Positions 29,358 through 39,430 of a DNA stretch of 64,000 nucleotides are shown one piece after another. Position 1 is the first letter of the stretch. Every line of letters starts with the position of its first letter. The stretch spans positions 1,178,001 to 1,242,000 of the forward strand of contig NZ_AP022569.1 in the NCBI RefSeq assembly GCF_010727945.1, in the 5' to 3' direction. The translations under genes were made by a program, and so were the position numbers. This DNA comes from Mycobacterium cookii. Its GTDB lineage: Bacteria > Actinomycetota > Actinomycetes > Mycobacteriales > Mycobacteriaceae. The notes beneath the pieces are model-generated. The model ran no database searches and was not told the DNA's origin. It saw only the letters and a program-made list of their open reading frames with translations.

Positions 29358-30862
29358 TAGCTGCGGCCCCGCCCCTCAACGGCCGAGTCGGCCAGCGAAT
29401 CGGCCAGCGCCCCGAGGCCTGCGGCGTTGGAGGCCTTCACCAGCACCACGTCGCCGGGCTGCAGCTCAGCCCGCAGCACGGCCAGGGCGGCGTCGGCGTC
29501 CGCGGCGGCGACGGCCCACGAGCCTTCCATGACCGCGCCCTGGTGCATGGCGCTCATAGACCTCCCCGTTCCGACGACAATGAGTCGAGACACATCTAAT
29601 CGCACTGCCAGTCGGCCGATGCGGTCATGCTCGGATATCGCGTCGTCACCGAGCTCGGCCATCTCGCCCAGCACCGCCCAGCTACGACGCTTTCCGGCGG
29701 GGTCGGCCCCGCCTGCCGCCGAAATCCAAGCGAGTGCCTGCAGCCCGGCCCGCATCGAGTCGGGGTTGGCGTTGTAGGCGTCATCGATGATCGTCACGCC
29801 GTCGGCGCGGGTGCTCACCCGCATCCGGTGCCCGGACACCGGGCCCGCGTCGGCCAGCGCGGTCGCGACCTGCTGCAGGGTGGCGCCGCATTCCAGGGCG
29901 ACGGCGGCCGCGCAAAGCGCGTTGCCGACCTGGTGGTCGCCGTGCACGGCCAGCGTGACGTCGACGGCGGCGTCACCGGCGTGCAGCGCGAACTGCGGCC
30001 TGGCCAGCTCGTCGAGCGTCACCGGCCCGGCCCACACGTCGGCGTGGTGCTGCCTGCTGACCCGCACCACCCGGGCCGCGGTCACCTCGGCCATTGCGGC
30101 CACAGCCGGGTCGTCGGCATTGAGCACGACCACCCCGGAGCGCGGAACCGCTTGCGGCAGTTCAGATTTTGTCTTCGCAATGGCGTCACGTGAGCCGAAT
30201 TCACCCAGATGCGCGGTGCCGACGTTGAGCACCACCCCGATGGTCGGCGGTGCGATCGCGGCCAGCGCGGCGATGTTGCCGAGATGACGAGCGGACAATT
30301 CCAGAATCAGATAGTCGGTGCTGGCGGTCGCGCGCAGCACCGTCCACGGGTGCCCCAGCTCGTTGTTGAACGACCCGGGCGGCGCGACCACCTCGCCCAG
30401 TGGTGCGAGCACGGCCGCCAGCAGGTCTTTCGTCGACGTCTTGCCCGACGAGCCGGTGACCCCGACGATGGTCAGCCCGCCGGCCACCAGCTCGGCGGCC
30501 ACCGCGGCGGCCAGCTTGGCCAGCGCCGCCAGCACCGCCGCCCCCGACCCGTCGGTGTCGTGCTCGAGCACACCCGCGCCGCTTCCGGCGACCTTTGGGT
30601 CAGGCTTGACCACGATCGCGGGCACCCCGACCGGCCGGGCGGCCAAGACCGCGACCGCCCCGGCTTCCACCGCCGAGGCCGCATGTTCGTGCCCGTCGGC
30701 GCGAGCGCCGGGCAACGCCAGGAACAATCCGCCGGAAGTGACTTTGCGCGAGTCGAATTCGACGGTGCCGGTAACGTGCAGGGCGGCCGCGTCCTCGGCG
30801 GAGATGTCCACCAGTTCGCCGCCGACGATGTCGGCGATCTGCGCGACGGTGAGGTCGATCAT
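29357..30862 (-). CDS. murF: UDP-MurNAc-tripeptide--D-alanyl-D-alanine ligase MurF
   Basis: MurF adds the D-Ala-D-Ala dipeptide to complete the pentapeptide precursor. The 501 residues contain the ATP loop [52 protein letters not shown] and [16 protein letters not shown]. The ATG at 30862 is preceded by a strong GGGGAGGAG. A longer frame upstream would overlap murE and is not conserved. M. tuberculosis MurF is 510 residues; the difference lies in the C-terminal region. A gap of 46 nt separates it from murE. Confidence 0.96.
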   Translation of the reverse strand: MIDLTVAQIADIVGGELVDISAEDAAALHVTGTVEFDSRKVTSGGLFLALPGARADGHEHAASAVEAGAVAVLAARPVGVPAIVVKPDPKVAGSGAGVLEHDTDGSGAAVLAALAKLAAAVAAELVAGGLTIVGVTGSSGKTSTKDLLAAVLAPLGEVVAPPGSFNNELGHPWTVLRATASTDYLILELSARHLGNIAALAAIAPPTIGVVLNVGTAHLGEFGSRDAIAKTKSELPQAVPRSGVVVLNADDPAVAAMAEVTAARVVRVSRQHHADVWAGPVTLDELARPQFALHAGDAAVDVTLAVHGDHQVGNALCAAAVALECGATLQQVATALADAGPVSGHRMRVSTRADGVTIIDDAYNANPDSMRAGLQALAWISAAGGADPAGKRRSWAVLGEMAELGDDAISEHDRIGRLAVRLDVSRLIVVGTGRSMSAMHQGAVMEGSWAVAAADADAALAVLRAELQPGDVVLVKASNAAGLGALADSLADSAVEGRGRS

Positions 30863-30908
30863 CTGCGCCGCTCCTCCCCATCGCTGCGCACTGCATCGTC
30901 GCCGGCGG

Positions 30909-32426
30909 TCATTTTGGCAACGCCTCGAGTGCGGCGGCGAGTTCGATCCGGTCGTCGAAGGGCTGGGTCTGCCCATCGCGGGTCTGGCCGGTTTCGTGGC
31001 CCTTGCCCGCGATCAGCACCACGTCACCGGCCGCCGCCCAGGCCACCGCGTGGTCGATGGCCTCACGGCGGTCGCCGATCTCGACGATGTCCGCGGCCGT
31101 GCCGGCTTCGGCTGCGCCGGAGAGGATTTCGCGGCGGATCGCCGCCGGGTCCTCGCTGCGGGGGTTGTCGTCGGTCACGACCACCAGGTCGGCCAGTTCG
31201 GCAGCGACCCGCCCCATCGGTGCACGCTTGCCTGCATCACGGTCACCGCCGGCCCCGAACACCACGGCAAGCCGGCCGCCCGGGCGGCGTACCGATCGCA
31301 GCACCTCCTGCAGCGCACCGGGCTTGTGCGCGTAGTCGACCAGCGCCAGAAAGCTCTGGCCGCGGTCGATCTGCTCGAGCCGGCCGGGAACGTGCGTGTG
31401 CCTGAGTCCGGCCGACGCCTGCTCGGGCGACACCCCGACGATGTCCAGAACCGCCAGCGCGACAAGACAATTGGCGACGTTGTAGGCGCCGGGTAATGCA
31501 ATCCCCAGCCGGTGGTGGACGCCGGCCGGGTCGACCGCGGTGAATTCCTGGGCCCCGGCTTCGGCTGCGACGTCCTCGGTACGCCAATCCGCCGGCCGGC
31601 CGTGTGTGCTGACCGTGGTCGCGGATCCGGCGCGATTGGCCATCGCGCGGCCCGCGTCGTCGTCGACACAGACCACCGAACGCGCGGCGTGCAGCGGCGA
31701 TGCCGGGTCGAACAATCGTGCCTTGGCGTCGAAGTAGTCCTCCATGGTCGGGTGAAAGTCGAGATGATCGCGGGACAAGTTGGTGAATCCTGCGACGGCA
31801 AAGCGGATCCCGTCGACGCGGCCCAGGGTCAGCGCGTGGCTGGACACCTCCATCACCACGGTGTCGACACCGCGCTCGGCCATTACCGCGAGCAGAGCCT
31901 GCAGTGCGGGCGCCTCAGGCGTGGTCAGCGTGCTCGGGATGTCGGCGCCGTTGATGCGCAGACCGACGGTGCCGATCAGCCCCACGGTCCGGCCGGCCGA
32001 CCGCAGACCGGCTTCGATCAGATAGGTCGTCGTCGTCTTGCCCGAGGTGCCGGTGATGCCGACGACGGTCAGGTGTTCGGACGGACGTCCGTACACGGTC
32101 GCGGCGAGTTCGCCCAGCACGCTGCGGGGTTGGGGGTGCACCAGCACCGGCACCGCGGCGGCGTCGTCGGCGAGCCCCGTCAGGCCGGCCGCATCGGTGA
32201 GCACCGCGACGGCCCCGCCGTCTAGCGCGTCACGGTAGAACCGGGCGCCGTGCGTTGAGCTACCCGGCAGCGCGGCAAACAGGTCCCCCGGCTGGACATC
32301 CTGGGCGCGCAACGTCACACCGGTGATCTGGACGTCCGGCCCCTTGGCCGAAACCGCGCCCACCTGCGCGGCGAGCGTCGAAAGCAGCACACCCACGCCG
32401 GTGGAAGGACGCAGCGCAGCGGGCAC
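30909..32426 (-). CDS. murE: UDP-MurNAc-L-Ala-D-Glu:meso-diaminopimelate ligase MurE
   Basis: MurE adds the third stem residue. The DDNPRSEDP motif carries DNPR, which marks enzymes that use meso-diaminopimelate rather than lysine. Other motifs are [19 protein letters not shown] for [18 protein letters not shown] and [17 protein letters not shown] at 32426 is chosen because GGAGGGG lies about 10 nt upstream, giving 505 residues. An ATG at 32471 would give 520, and M. tuberculosis MurE is about 535, so the N-terminus is unsure. It heads the murE-murF-mraY-murD-ftsW-murG-murC-ftsQ chain. Confidence 0.95.
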   Translation of the reverse strand: MPAALRPSTGVGVLLSTLAAQVGAVSAKGPDVQITGVTLRAQDVQPGDLFAALPGSSTHGARFYRDALDGGAVAVLTDAAGLTGLADDAAAVPVLVHPQPRSVLGELAATVYGRPSEHLTVVGITGTSGKTTTTYLIEAGLRSAGRTVGLIGTVGLRINGADIPSTLTTPEAPALQALLAVMAERGVDTVVMEVSSHALTLGRVDGIRFAVAGFTNLSRDHLDFHPTMEDYFDAKARLFDPASPLHAARSVVCVDDDAGRAMANRAGSATTVSTHGRPADWRTEDVAAEAGAQEFTAVDPAGVHHRLGIALPGAYNVANCLVALAVLDIVGVSPEQASAGLRHTHVPGRLEQIDRGQSFLALVDYAHKPGALQEVLRSVRRPGGRLAVVFGAGGDRDAGKRAPMGRVAAELADLVVVTDDNPRSEDPAAIRREILSGAAEAGTAADIVEIGDRREAIDHAVAWAAAGDVVLIAGKGHETGQTRDGQTQPFDDRIELAAALEALPK

Positions 32427-32555
32427 CGGTATCACTCCCCTCCTGCGTAAACGGACTGCTCGATCGGCCATGACACTACCGAGCCGACGCGGTTCGACCC
32501 GCGCAGGAACCGCGGCGACGCCGAGCAGGCAGACACCGGCACGCCCAGGCTCGGC

Positions 32556-33506
32556 TCAGCCGTCGGCGTGTTCCGCGGCCGCAAGAGATCCCAGGACGGC
32601 GAGGTCACGCTCGGCATGGCTCTGTCTGACGTAGACGGTCAGGTCCGCGACGGCGCGAGCGTGTCGCGCGTCGAGGCACAGCGGCCCCGGTCCCAGCGCC
32701 CGATCCGTTCGGATGAGCGCCTCGTCAGCCGCCTTCTCGACAACCGCGCGGACGCGTCTGGCCCGCAGTTCGGCCAGCCCCAACTGATTCAACGGGTCTG
32801 CGTCGACGTGCTCGGCGGTCGCCGCCAATGCCGCCTCGGCGGCGGTGATCGCGGCGTCGACTGCACCAAGATGGGCCAGCAGGTGCTCGTTGGCCGAACG
32901 TCTGGCCGCGCGCTCGTAGAGCGGCGCAGCGACCGCTCGGGCACCGCCAAGCCAGCACGCCGCGACACCGATGGCGCCGAACCAGAAGCCAGGCCGACTC
33001 AGATAGTCGCCCGGGCCGCCGACCGCAACCGCGGGCGCGCCGCCGAATTCCACTGACCTGGTGTCACTTTCGGCCATGCCGGCATTACGCCAGGTCGGTT
33101 CGAGTGCCCGCACCGCATCGTCGGCCAGATCGACGGCGAACAACCCACCTCTCCCATCGCCCAGTCGGGCAGTGACCAGCGCATGCGTACACAGCCCGGC
33201 GCCCGAACACCATGCCTTGCGGCCCTCGAGAACCACCACGTCACCTGCAACGTGGGCGGTGACGACCGCGTCGGGGGCTTCGGCAGCCCAGACGCCCCAC
33301 AACTCACCGGCACACGGCAACGGGCCGCCGAGTTCGTCCAGGATGGCGGCTGCGTCGGTGTGTGCCTCCGCCAACCGTCCTGCGACGATGTCGATTTCGG
33401 TCAACTGGGCGAGCCGACGCCAGCGCTGCGCGGTTTCACCTGAACCCGGCAACGGCAGCTGCAGTCGACCGGCCCGGAGCCACTCGAGCACCAGAGCCTC
33501 GGTCAT
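32556..33506 (-). CDS. Acyl-CoA-dehydrogenase-like protein, short
   Basis: This 316-residue protein has the text of the acyl-CoA dehydrogenase fold: VVTAHVAGDVVVLEGRKAWCSGAG in the middle beta domain and the helical end with RHARAVADLTVYVRQSHAERDLA. It is about 60 residues shorter than usual, mainly at the N-terminus, and I could not place the catalytic glutamate. It may not be a normal dehydrogenase. Its ATG overlaps the glycosyltransferase stop (ATGA), so the two are coupled. In other mycobacteria I recall such a pair beside PIG-L deacetylase and methyltransferase genes, which are absent here. It stands between pbpB and murE but lies outside the usual dcw set. Confidence 0.8.
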   Translation of the reverse strand: MTEALVLEWLRAGRLQLPLPGSGETAQRWRRLAQLTEIDIVAGRLAEAHTDAAAILDELGGPLPCAGELWGVWAAEAPDAVVTAHVAGDVVVLEGRKAWCSGAGLCTHALVTARLGDGRGGLFAVDLADDAVRALEPTWRNAGMAESDTRSVEFGGAPAVAVGGPGDYLSRPGFWFGAIGVAACWLGGARAVAAPLYERAARRSANEHLLAHLGAVDAAITAAEAALAATAEHVDADPLNQLGLAELRARRVRAVVEKAADEALIRTDRALGPGPLCLDARHARAVADLTVYVRQSHAERDLAVLGSLAAAEHADG

Positions 33507-34222
33507 GACACCTCGTCCGCCCTGTCGCCGGGGCCCGCCACTTCTTGCGAGACTTCCGCGAGGTGATCGGCAAAGCCGCCGGGGGCCCGTCCTCGCCGAC
33601 GGTCCGAGGTGGTGACCCACAGCTGGTCGTCCCAGTGCACGCGGAACCCGCCGGCCTGAAAACGTTCGACCAGGTCGACGTCTTCCCCACTGGCCAGCGC
33701 GGCGAACCCGCCAACGCGCCAATACGCTTCGGACCGAAATCCCATGTTGGCCCCATGGATGTGCTCGTGACGCGATGCCTCGGCGCGGTAGCGCGCCTCG
33801 TAGAGTTCGGCGGCCTCCTTGGAGTGATTGCGCCACTGCCCCACCCGGACGAGGCCCAGGACCATGTCTGCCGAACTGCCGAGTTGACGCGCCAGCCAAT
33901 CGTGACCCACTGCGGTGTCGGCGTCCGTGGTGGCGTACCACGTCCGCGCGCCCACGCCGTCGAGCTCTGACGCCGCATACCGGAAGCCAGCGGCGCGCGC
34001 GGCGCCGACGTTGCGCTCGTCGACCGCCACGAAGTGAACGTCGGGGCCGAAGTGCCCGGCGAGGTCGCCGCTCTCGTCATCGCATGCATCGAGGACCACG
34101 ACGACCGCCGTGGGCATGGCAGCCGCGATCGCGGCCGTCCGGATTGCGCCCACACTCCGGGACAACGCCGCGAATTCGTTGTGCGCGGGCACGACGACAA
34201 CCACGCCTACCTGACCTGTCAC
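33503..34222 (-). CDS. Family 2 glycosyltransferase
   Basis: The 239 residues show a GT2 (GT-A) nucleotide-sugar transferase: VGVVVVVPAHNEFAALSRSV at the start, VVVVLDACDDESGDLA, ARAAGFRYA, and the DXD-like TTDADTAVGHDWLARQL that binds the metal and UDP/GDP sugar. HIHGANMGFRSEAYWRVGGF and GEDVDLVERF are typical acceptor-side motifs. No membrane segment is seen. The GTG at 34222 is the start nearest the fold; the Shine-Dalgarno is weak. It sits upstream of the acyl-CoA-dehydrogenase-like gene and overlaps it by 4 nt. Acceptor and product are unknown. Confidence 0.85.
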   Translation of the reverse strand: MTGQVGVVVVVPAHNEFAALSRSVGAIRTAAIAAAMPTAVVVVLDACDDESGDLAGHFGPDVHFVAVDERNVGAARAAGFRYAASELDGVGARTWYATTDADTAVGHDWLARQLGSSADMVLGLVRVGQWRNHSKEAAELYEARYRAEASRHEHIHGANMGFRSEAYWRVGGFAALASGEDVDLVERFQAGGFRVHWDDQLWVTTSDRRRGRAPGGFADHLAEVSQEVAGPGDRADEVS

Positions 34223-34356
34223 GCCGGAGATGTAGCCGTTACCGCATGGTTTGACACCCAGACCGCGGCTCGAACGGCGACAGGTGTTCAACCCCGATCA
34301 GGAACACCTCAACGAGCACACAGAGAGCCTTAAGCCAAGATGGCCATAATCTGAAC

Positions 34357-34362
34357 TATAGT
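34357..34362 (+). promoter_or_regulatory. -10 element of the DUF732 gene
   Basis: TATAGT is close to the best -10 consensus and lies 38 nt before the ATG at 34401. It would give a leader of about 32 nt. A -35 is not clear. Confidence 0.5.
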
Positions 34363-34400
34363 CATCTCAAAGATGAACGCAGAGTGAACAGGGGTCCGTC

Positions 34401-34730
34401 ATGATCGGAAAAGTGCTGGTTGGTGCAGTTGGAGCCGCCGCGTGTATTGGTTTGGCCGCCCCGGCCGGCGCCAGCACCCCGCAGGACTTCTTGGCCGCCG
34501 CACGGGCGGCGGGCGTCACCGGGTCGGATCCGGGGATGCTGGCAGACGGCTACGACGTGTGCTGGCAACTGTGGAATCAGCACGCCCCCGGCACCCAGGT
34601 GGCCGCGGGCCTGGTGCGCGACCATCCAACGCTGACCAGCGACCAAGCGGGACATTTCGTGCTGGCCGCATACAACGACCTGTGCCCGGTGCCCGGCGCG
34701 TACGACTACTGGGCTTACAGCACCAGCTGA
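34401..34730 (+). CDS. Secreted DUF732 protein
   Basis: This 109-residue protein has a signal peptide (MIGKVLVGAVGAAACIGLAA, cleaved near AGAS-TP) and a mature part of about 84 residues. TPQDFLAAARAAGVTGSDPG is the usual DUF732 opening, and two cysteines (DVCWQL and DLCPVPG) probably form a disulfide. DUF732 proteins are abundant small exported mycobacterial proteins of unknown function. The stop lies 2 nt from the convergent pbpB stop. It lies opposite the dcw operon in the insertion region. Confidence 0.85.
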   Translation: MIGKVLVGAVGAAACIGLAAPAGASTPQDFLAAARAAGVTGSDPGMLADGYDVCWQLWNQHAPGTQVAAGLVRDHPTLTSDQAGHFVLAAYNDLCPVPGAYDYWAYSTS

Positions 34731-34732
34731 TA

Positions 34733-36676
34733 TCAGCCGGCCTGCAGCGTCAGCGGCGGACCCGGATCGGGTGATAGCGGGACGTTGCCACGCTGCAGCA
34801 GCCACCCCGCGATGTTGTGGAACAGCGGAGCCGCCGAGTGGCCGGGGGTCCCGTCGGCGTTGGTCGCCGGGTTGTCCATCATGACGCCGATCACGTAGCG
34901 CGGGTCGTCAGTGGTGGCCATGCCGGCGAAGGTGATCCAGTAGACGTTGTCGTAGTAGCAGCCGCACGCCGGGTTGATCTGCTGCGCGGTGCCGGTCTTG
35001 CCGGCCAATTGATAGCCCTCGACGGCGGCGGCCGGACCGGTGCCCTGCTGCACGCCTCTCGGATCGCGTTGCACGACGGCACGCAACATGTTGCGCACGG
35101 TTCGCGCGGTCTCCGGCGACACCACCCGCACGCCCTCCGGGCGCGCCTCTTCGGTGCGGGCGCCGTCCGGTCCGATGGTGGCCTTGATGATTCGCGGCGG
35201 CATCCGCACGCCGTCATTGGCGATCGCCTGGTACATCCCGGTCATCTGCAGCAGGGTCATCGAAAGGCCTTGGCCGATCGGCAAGTTGGAGAACGTGCTG
35301 CCCGACCACTGATCGATCGGCGGCACCAGCCCGGCGCTTTCACCGGGCAGACCGACCCCGGTGCGCTGGCCGAGCCCGAATTTCCGCGCCATGTCATACC
35401 AGCGCTGCGGTCCAACGCGCTGCGCCAGCATCAGCGTGCCGACGTTCGACGACTTACCGAACACCCCGGTGGTCGTGTAGGGCGCAACGCCGTGGCCCCA
35501 TGCATCGTGCACGGTGACCCCACCCATGTTGATGGTGCCCGGAACCTGCAGCACCTCATCGGGATTGGTCAACCCGTATTCGATCACCGAGGAGGCGGTG
35601 ACGACCTTGTTCACCGACCCGGGCTCGAACGGCGACGACACCGGCAGGTCGCCGAGTTGCTTGTTGCCCTGGCGCCCGATGTCCTGGGACGGATCAAAGG
35701 TGTTGTCGTTGCTCATGGCCAGCACTTCACCCGTCTTGGCGTCGAGTACCACCGCCGAGACATTGCGGGCGCCGGAGAGATTCTTCGCCTGCTGCACCTG
35801 CTGCTGCACGTAGAACTGGATGTCGTCGTCGATGGTGAGCTGGACCGTCGAGCCGTTGGCCGCCCGGTGCTGGTTGCGGTAGCTGCCGGGGATGACCACG
35901 CCGTCGGAACCGCGGTCGTAGGTGACCGACCCGTCGGTGCCGGCCAGCTCGGCGTCCATCGAATCCTCCAGGCCGAGCAGACCGTGCCCGTCCCAGTCGA
36001 TTCCGCCGACGACGTTGGCCGCCAGCGAACCACCCGGATACTGGCGCAGGTCTTGGCGCTCGGCGCCGATCTCGGGGAATTTCGTGGTGATCGCCGTCGC
36101 GATGGCCGGGTCGACGGCGCGGGCGAGATAGACGAACGTCTCGTCGCTGCGCAGCTTCTTCAGCAGGGTGGCCTTGTCCGGCTTGTTGTTCAGCCGCTGC
36201 GCGATGTCCTTGGCGATGTCGTTCAGCCGCTGCTGCGGATCAGGGGCTTTCGCGTTCTTTTGTTTGGCGTCGGCCAGCTGTTTGTGAATTCGCTTGGGCT
36301 GGAAGGTCAGCGCTCGGGCCTCGATGGTGAAGGCCAGTTGGTTGTTGTTGCGGTCGACGATGCTGCCGCGCACGGCTTTTTCGACGTCGGTGACCTTGAG
36401 TTGCCCCGCCGCCTCCGCACGCAGTCCGGACGCGCGCGGCACCTGCAGATAGAACAATTGCGCACCGGCGACCAGCAATGCCAGGAAGATGACACCGTTG
36501 CCGACTCTGTGCCGGAAAACGAACGAGGCACCGCGATTGCCGATCTCGACCGCCTGGCGGGTACGACGTTCGTGGGCCGAATGGCCGGATGAATTCGCCT
36601 TGGCCTGAGCATGTTTCGGCTTGCGGGCTGGGCCGGGACGCGACTGCCGCTTGGCTGACCGATCGGCGCGGCTCAC
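34733..36676 (-). CDS. pbpB: Septal transpeptidase PbpB (FtsI / PBP3)
   Basis: PbpB cross-links peptidoglycan at the septum together with FtsW. The 647 residues have a basic cytoplasmic N-terminus, one membrane segment (VIFLALLVAGAQLFYLQV), the PBP dimerisation domain and the transpeptidase domain. The active-site motifs are SxxK in FEPGSVNKVVTAS, SxN in GKSSNVGTL and KTG in AGKTGTAQQ. GHSAAPLFHNIAGWLL follows. M. tuberculosis PbpB is 679 residues. The GTG start overlaps the FtsL-like gene stop (GTGA). Confidence 0.96.
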   Translation of the reverse strand: MSRADRSAKRQSRPGPARKPKHAQAKANSSGHSAHERRTRQAVEIGNRGASFVFRHRVGNGVIFLALLVAGAQLFYLQVPRASGLRAEAAGQLKVTDVEKAVRGSIVDRNNNQLAFTIEARALTFQPKRIHKQLADAKQKNAKAPDPQQRLNDIAKDIAQRLNNKPDKATLLKKLRSDETFVYLARAVDPAIATAITTKFPEIGAERQDLRQYPGGSLAANVVGGIDWDGHGLLGLEDSMDAELAGTDGSVTYDRGSDGVVIPGSYRNQHRAANGSTVQLTIDDDIQFYVQQQVQQAKNLSGARNVSAVVLDAKTGEVLAMSNDNTFDPSQDIGRQGNKQLGDLPVSSPFEPGSVNKVVTASSVIEYGLTNPDEVLQVPGTINMGGVTVHDAWGHGVAPYTTTGVFGKSSNVGTLMLAQRVGPQRWYDMARKFGLGQRTGVGLPGESAGLVPPIDQWSGSTFSNLPIGQGLSMTLLQMTGMYQAIANDGVRMPPRIIKATIGPDGARTEEARPEGVRVVSPETARTVRNMLRAVVQRDPRGVQQGTGPAAAVEGYQLAGKTGTAQQINPACGCYYDNVYWITFAGMATTDDPRYVIGVMMDNPATNADGTPGHSAAPLFHNIAGWLLQRGNVPLSPDPGPPLTLQAG

Positions 36677-37830
36677 CGTGCGACGCCCGGCGCGGTCACG
36701 GTGAGGGGACCGAACTGTTCCCCGTTGAGCGGTGCGGACGGCGCGACGTGGTGCGGCGTTCCCGGCACGTCGACCGCCGGCGCCGGCGCCGGCGCGACGA
36801 GCGGAACCGGCGTGGGCGCAAGGGCCGGCGGCGGCACCGCGGCGGCCGGCGGCAGGGCCGCCGCGCCCGGGGCCGGTCCAGGCGCGGTCTGCACACCCGG
36901 CAAGGGCTGCACGGGCAGCACAGGCTGCACGGGCACCGGTCCGGCTCCGGGCATCGGGAGCGGGGCGTCAGGCGCGGGAAGGTGTTGCGGGCCCACGGTG
37001 GTCGCGCCGTCCGGGGTGCGGACCATGACGTCGGGACCGGGTGCCAGCGGAACCAGCGGAGCACCGTTACCGGGCAGCACCAGTCCCGGCACCTCGACCG
37101 GGATTCCCGGCGGAGCCGCGGGCGGGGCCGGCTTTTCGTCGGGCAGTTTGGTGTTGAGCGGTGGCGGCGGAACCCCTTGCGCCGGCTTCGGGGTGCCGAC
37201 GACCACCCAGTTGCCGGCAGGGTCTTTGACCAGATGCGCGGTGTCCCGGGTCGGGATCATCCCGAGTCCACGAGCAGCCTCGGCCAGCGCCGGAGCGGAC
37301 TGGGCTTCCTGCACGTCGCGTTCGAGCGCTTCCTTTTGCTGCTGCAACAGCTCGGTCCGCTGCCGGGCGCTGCCGAGCTGATACGACCGCTCGGCGGCGT
37401 CGGTGGACAGCCACAGCGTCAGACCGAGGCCGGCGCCGAGCGAGCCGATCACCAGCACCACGAACGGGACCTTGGCCGCCAAGGTGCGCGGCCGCAGGTC
37501 GATCGACGCCAGCCGGTCGAGCAGACGTTCCCGCAGTGGCGGCCGAACAACTTTGGGTGCCTTGGCCTTACGCGCCTTGGCACGAGCCTTGGCCTGCTTT
37601 GCACTCTTCGGCCGGACCGGACGATCGACGGGCCGTGCGACCGGCGAGGTCTGCGGCGCGGATCGCGACGTCCGTGGCTCGCGGGCGGGCGCGGTGGCCT
37701 TCCCGGAACGCGGCCTGCGGCGCGCCGCCGACGCATCGGCAGCCCGCAGCCCGGTCTTTCGGGAAGCTGTGTTCTGCTCGCGACGCCGATCGCCGGCGCG
37801 GGTTGTTTTCGCTTCACGTTTGGCCTTCAT
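36673..37830 (-). CDS. FtsL-like divisome membrane protein, Rv2164c orthologue
   Basis: The 385 residues have a basic Lys/Arg/Ala-rich N-terminus, one membrane segment (FVVLVIGSLGAGLGLTLWLS), an FtsL-like coiled coil (SYQLGSARQRTELLQQQKEA and onward) and a long Pro/Val/Ala-rich C-terminal tail. FtsL joins FtsB and FtsQ in the divisome. Position between rsmH and pbpB is the standard ftsL place. The Pro-rich tail (about residues 235-385) is the mycobacterial addition and likely crosses the wall region. Its DNA is repetitive and GC-rich, so length may vary. It overlaps the rsmH stop by one base. Confidence 0.88.
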   Translation of the reverse strand: MKAKREAKTTRAGDRRREQNTASRKTGLRAADASAARRRPRSGKATAPAREPRTSRSAPQTSPVARPVDRPVRPKSAKQAKARAKARKAKAPKVVRPPLRERLLDRLASIDLRPRTLAAKVPFVVLVIGSLGAGLGLTLWLSTDAAERSYQLGSARQRTELLQQQKEALERDVQEAQSAPALAEAARGLGMIPTRDTAHLVKDPAGNWVVVGTPKPAQGVPPPPLNTKLPDEKPAPPAAPPGIPVEVPGLVLPGNGAPLVPLAPGPDVMVRTPDGATTVGPQHLPAPDAPLPMPGAGPVPVQPVLPVQPLPGVQTAPGPAPGAAALPPAAAVPPPALAPTPVPLVAPAPAPAVDVPGTPHHVAPSAPLNGEQFGPLTVTAPGVAR

Positions 37831-38840
37831 CAGCCTCCCTTCCTCGCTGGCTCGGACGTGGCGCGGACACGCTCCAGAGCACGCAGTCGCACCGCGGCGC
37901 TGCGCGGATTCCGCTGGATCTCCGCGTCGTCGGCACGCTCGGCGCCGCGGGTCAGCAACGTGAATTGCGGTGCGTGGCCGGGCAATTCGATGGGCAGATC
38001 CGATGGCGTTCCCGACGTGGTCGCCGCCGCGAAGGTCCGCTTGACGATCCGGTCCTCGAGCGACTGGTAGGCCATCACCACGACTCGTCCGCCGACCCTC
38101 AACGCGCCCAGGGCCGCGGGCAGGGCAGCGCTCAACGCATCAAGCTCGCCGTTGACCGCGATGCGCAACGCCTGGAACGTCCGCTTGGCCGGATGCCCGC
38201 CGGTGCGCCGGGCCGGCGCCGGAACCGCTTGGTAGATAACCTCGACCAGTTCGGCGGTCGAGGTGAAAGGGGTCCGGGCGCGGCGTCGCACGATATGGGT
38301 GGCGATGCGGCGCGCCAACTTCTCTTCGCCGAATCGACGCAGAATGCCGGTCAGTTCGGCTTCGTCGTAGCTGTTGAGGATCTCGGCCGCGGTCAGCTCC
38401 GAGGTGGGATCCATCCGCATGTCCAGCGGCGCGTCGTGGGCGTAGGAGAAGCCCCGCTCGACGCGGTCGAGCTGCATGGACGAGACGCCGAGGTCGAAGA
38501 GGATGCCATCGACGGATTCGGTTGTGCCATAGCCTGATTCGGCCAGAGCGGTGCCGATCCCGTCATAGCGGGTCTGCACCAGGGTCAGCCGGTCGGCGAA
38601 GCGTGCGAGCCGCCCCCGCACGATGTCCAACGCGGTCGGGTCGCGGTCGACGCCAAGCACGCGCAGCCCGGGAAGTTCGGTGAGGAACCGTTCGGCGTGC
38701 CCACCGGCGCCAATGGTCGCATCGACCAGCACGGCGCCTGATCCGTCGGGACGGTGGCGCGTCAACGCGGGGTGCAACAGGGCGAAGCAGCGGTCGAGCA
38801 GTACCGGGATGTGGCCGAAATCGCCAGTGACGTCAGGCAT
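37830..38840 (-). CDS. rsmH: 16S rRNA (cytosine1402-N4)-methyltransferase RsmH (MraW)
   Basis: RsmH methylates C1402 of 16S rRNA in the ribosomal P site. The 336 residues from the ATG at 38840 begin at the conserved [13 protein letters not shown] and hold the SAM-binding [33 protein letters not shown] and [14 protein letters not shown] motifs. A GGGAGGG Shine-Dalgarno lies upstream. An in-frame upstream stretch ([17 protein letters not shown]) resembles the N-terminus I remember for the M. tuberculosis protein, so the true start may lie up to about 50 codons earlier. It follows mraZ in the dcw cluster. Confidence 0.92.
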   Translation of the reverse strand: MPDVTGDFGHIPVLLDRCFALLHPALTRHRPDGSGAVLVDATIGAGGHAERFLTELPGLRVLGVDRDPTALDIVRGRLARFADRLTLVQTRYDGIGTALAESGYGTTESVDGILFDLGVSSMQLDRVERGFSYAHDAPLDMRMDPTSELTAAEILNSYDEAELTGILRRFGEEKLARRIATHIVRRRARTPFTSTAELVEVIYQAVPAPARRTGGHPAKRTFQALRIAVNGELDALSAALPAALGALRVGGRVVVMAYQSLEDRIVKRTFAAATTSGTPSDLPIELPGHAPQFTLLTRGAERADDAEIQRNPRSAAVRLRALERVRATSEPARKGG

Positions 38841-38970
38841 GACAACACCCTCCCGACGTGAGAATGGGCGGGCCGTTGCATCGAGGTCCCTGTCCGATAG
38901 CACGAACCTGGCGTTGGGGAAGTACGTCAGGGTCGGTTCGGGCAGAGGCCACGATGCACGGGCACGCGCC

Positions 38971-39402
38971 TCAAATAATGTCGCCGAGTGCTTCATCGCT
39001 GGCCGCGGAGAAGTTCTCTTCGTGGGTCTCTTGGTATTCCTGCCAGGCCTGCGCATCCCAAATCTCCAGGTAGTCAACCGATCCGATCACCACGCAGTCC
39101 TTGGACAGGTGCGCGTAGCGGCGGTGGTCGGCCGACAGGGTGATGCGGCCCTGGGCGTCGGGATGCTGTTCGTCGGTGCCGGCGGCCAGGTTACGCAGGA
39201 ACGCCCGCGCCTCCGGATTGCTTCGCGAGGCCTTACTGGCCCGGCGGGCCAGTTGTTCGAATTCCGCCCGCGGGTAGACCGCAAGGCTGTGGTCTTGACT
39301 CTTGGTAACCATCAGCCCTCCTGCCAGCGCGTCGCGAAACTTGGCGGGCAATGTCAGCCGCCCTTTGTCGTCGAGCTTGGGCGTGTAGGTGCCGAGAAAC
39401 AT
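38971..39402 (-). CDS. mraZ: Transcriptional regulator MraZ
   Basis: MraZ is an AbrB/SpoVT-like DNA-binding protein that heads the dcw cluster and regulates its own promoter; in E. coli it represses the dcw genes. The 143 residues contain two swapped-hairpin repeats, [20 protein letters not shown] at the N-terminus and [17 protein letters not shown] in the second half, and match the M. tuberculosis length. GGAGG lies 7 nt before the ATG. Three GTGGG boxes at 10-bp intervals lie just upstream of the gene, as expected for its own binding site. Confidence 0.96.
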   Translation of the reverse strand: MFLGTYTPKLDDKGRLTLPAKFRDALAGGLMVTKSQDHSLAVYPRAEFEQLARRASKASRSNPEARAFLRNLAAGTDEQHPDAQGRITLSADHRRYAHLSKDCVVIGSVDYLEIWDAQAWQEYQETHEENFSAASDEALGDII

Positions 39403-39430
39403 CTGGCCACCTCCACGCCTTTCGACTTCG

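Noticed and set aside
34817..36592. Open frame of 591 codons opposite pbpB
   Set aside because: It is antisense to the conserved transpeptidase and shows no family motif.
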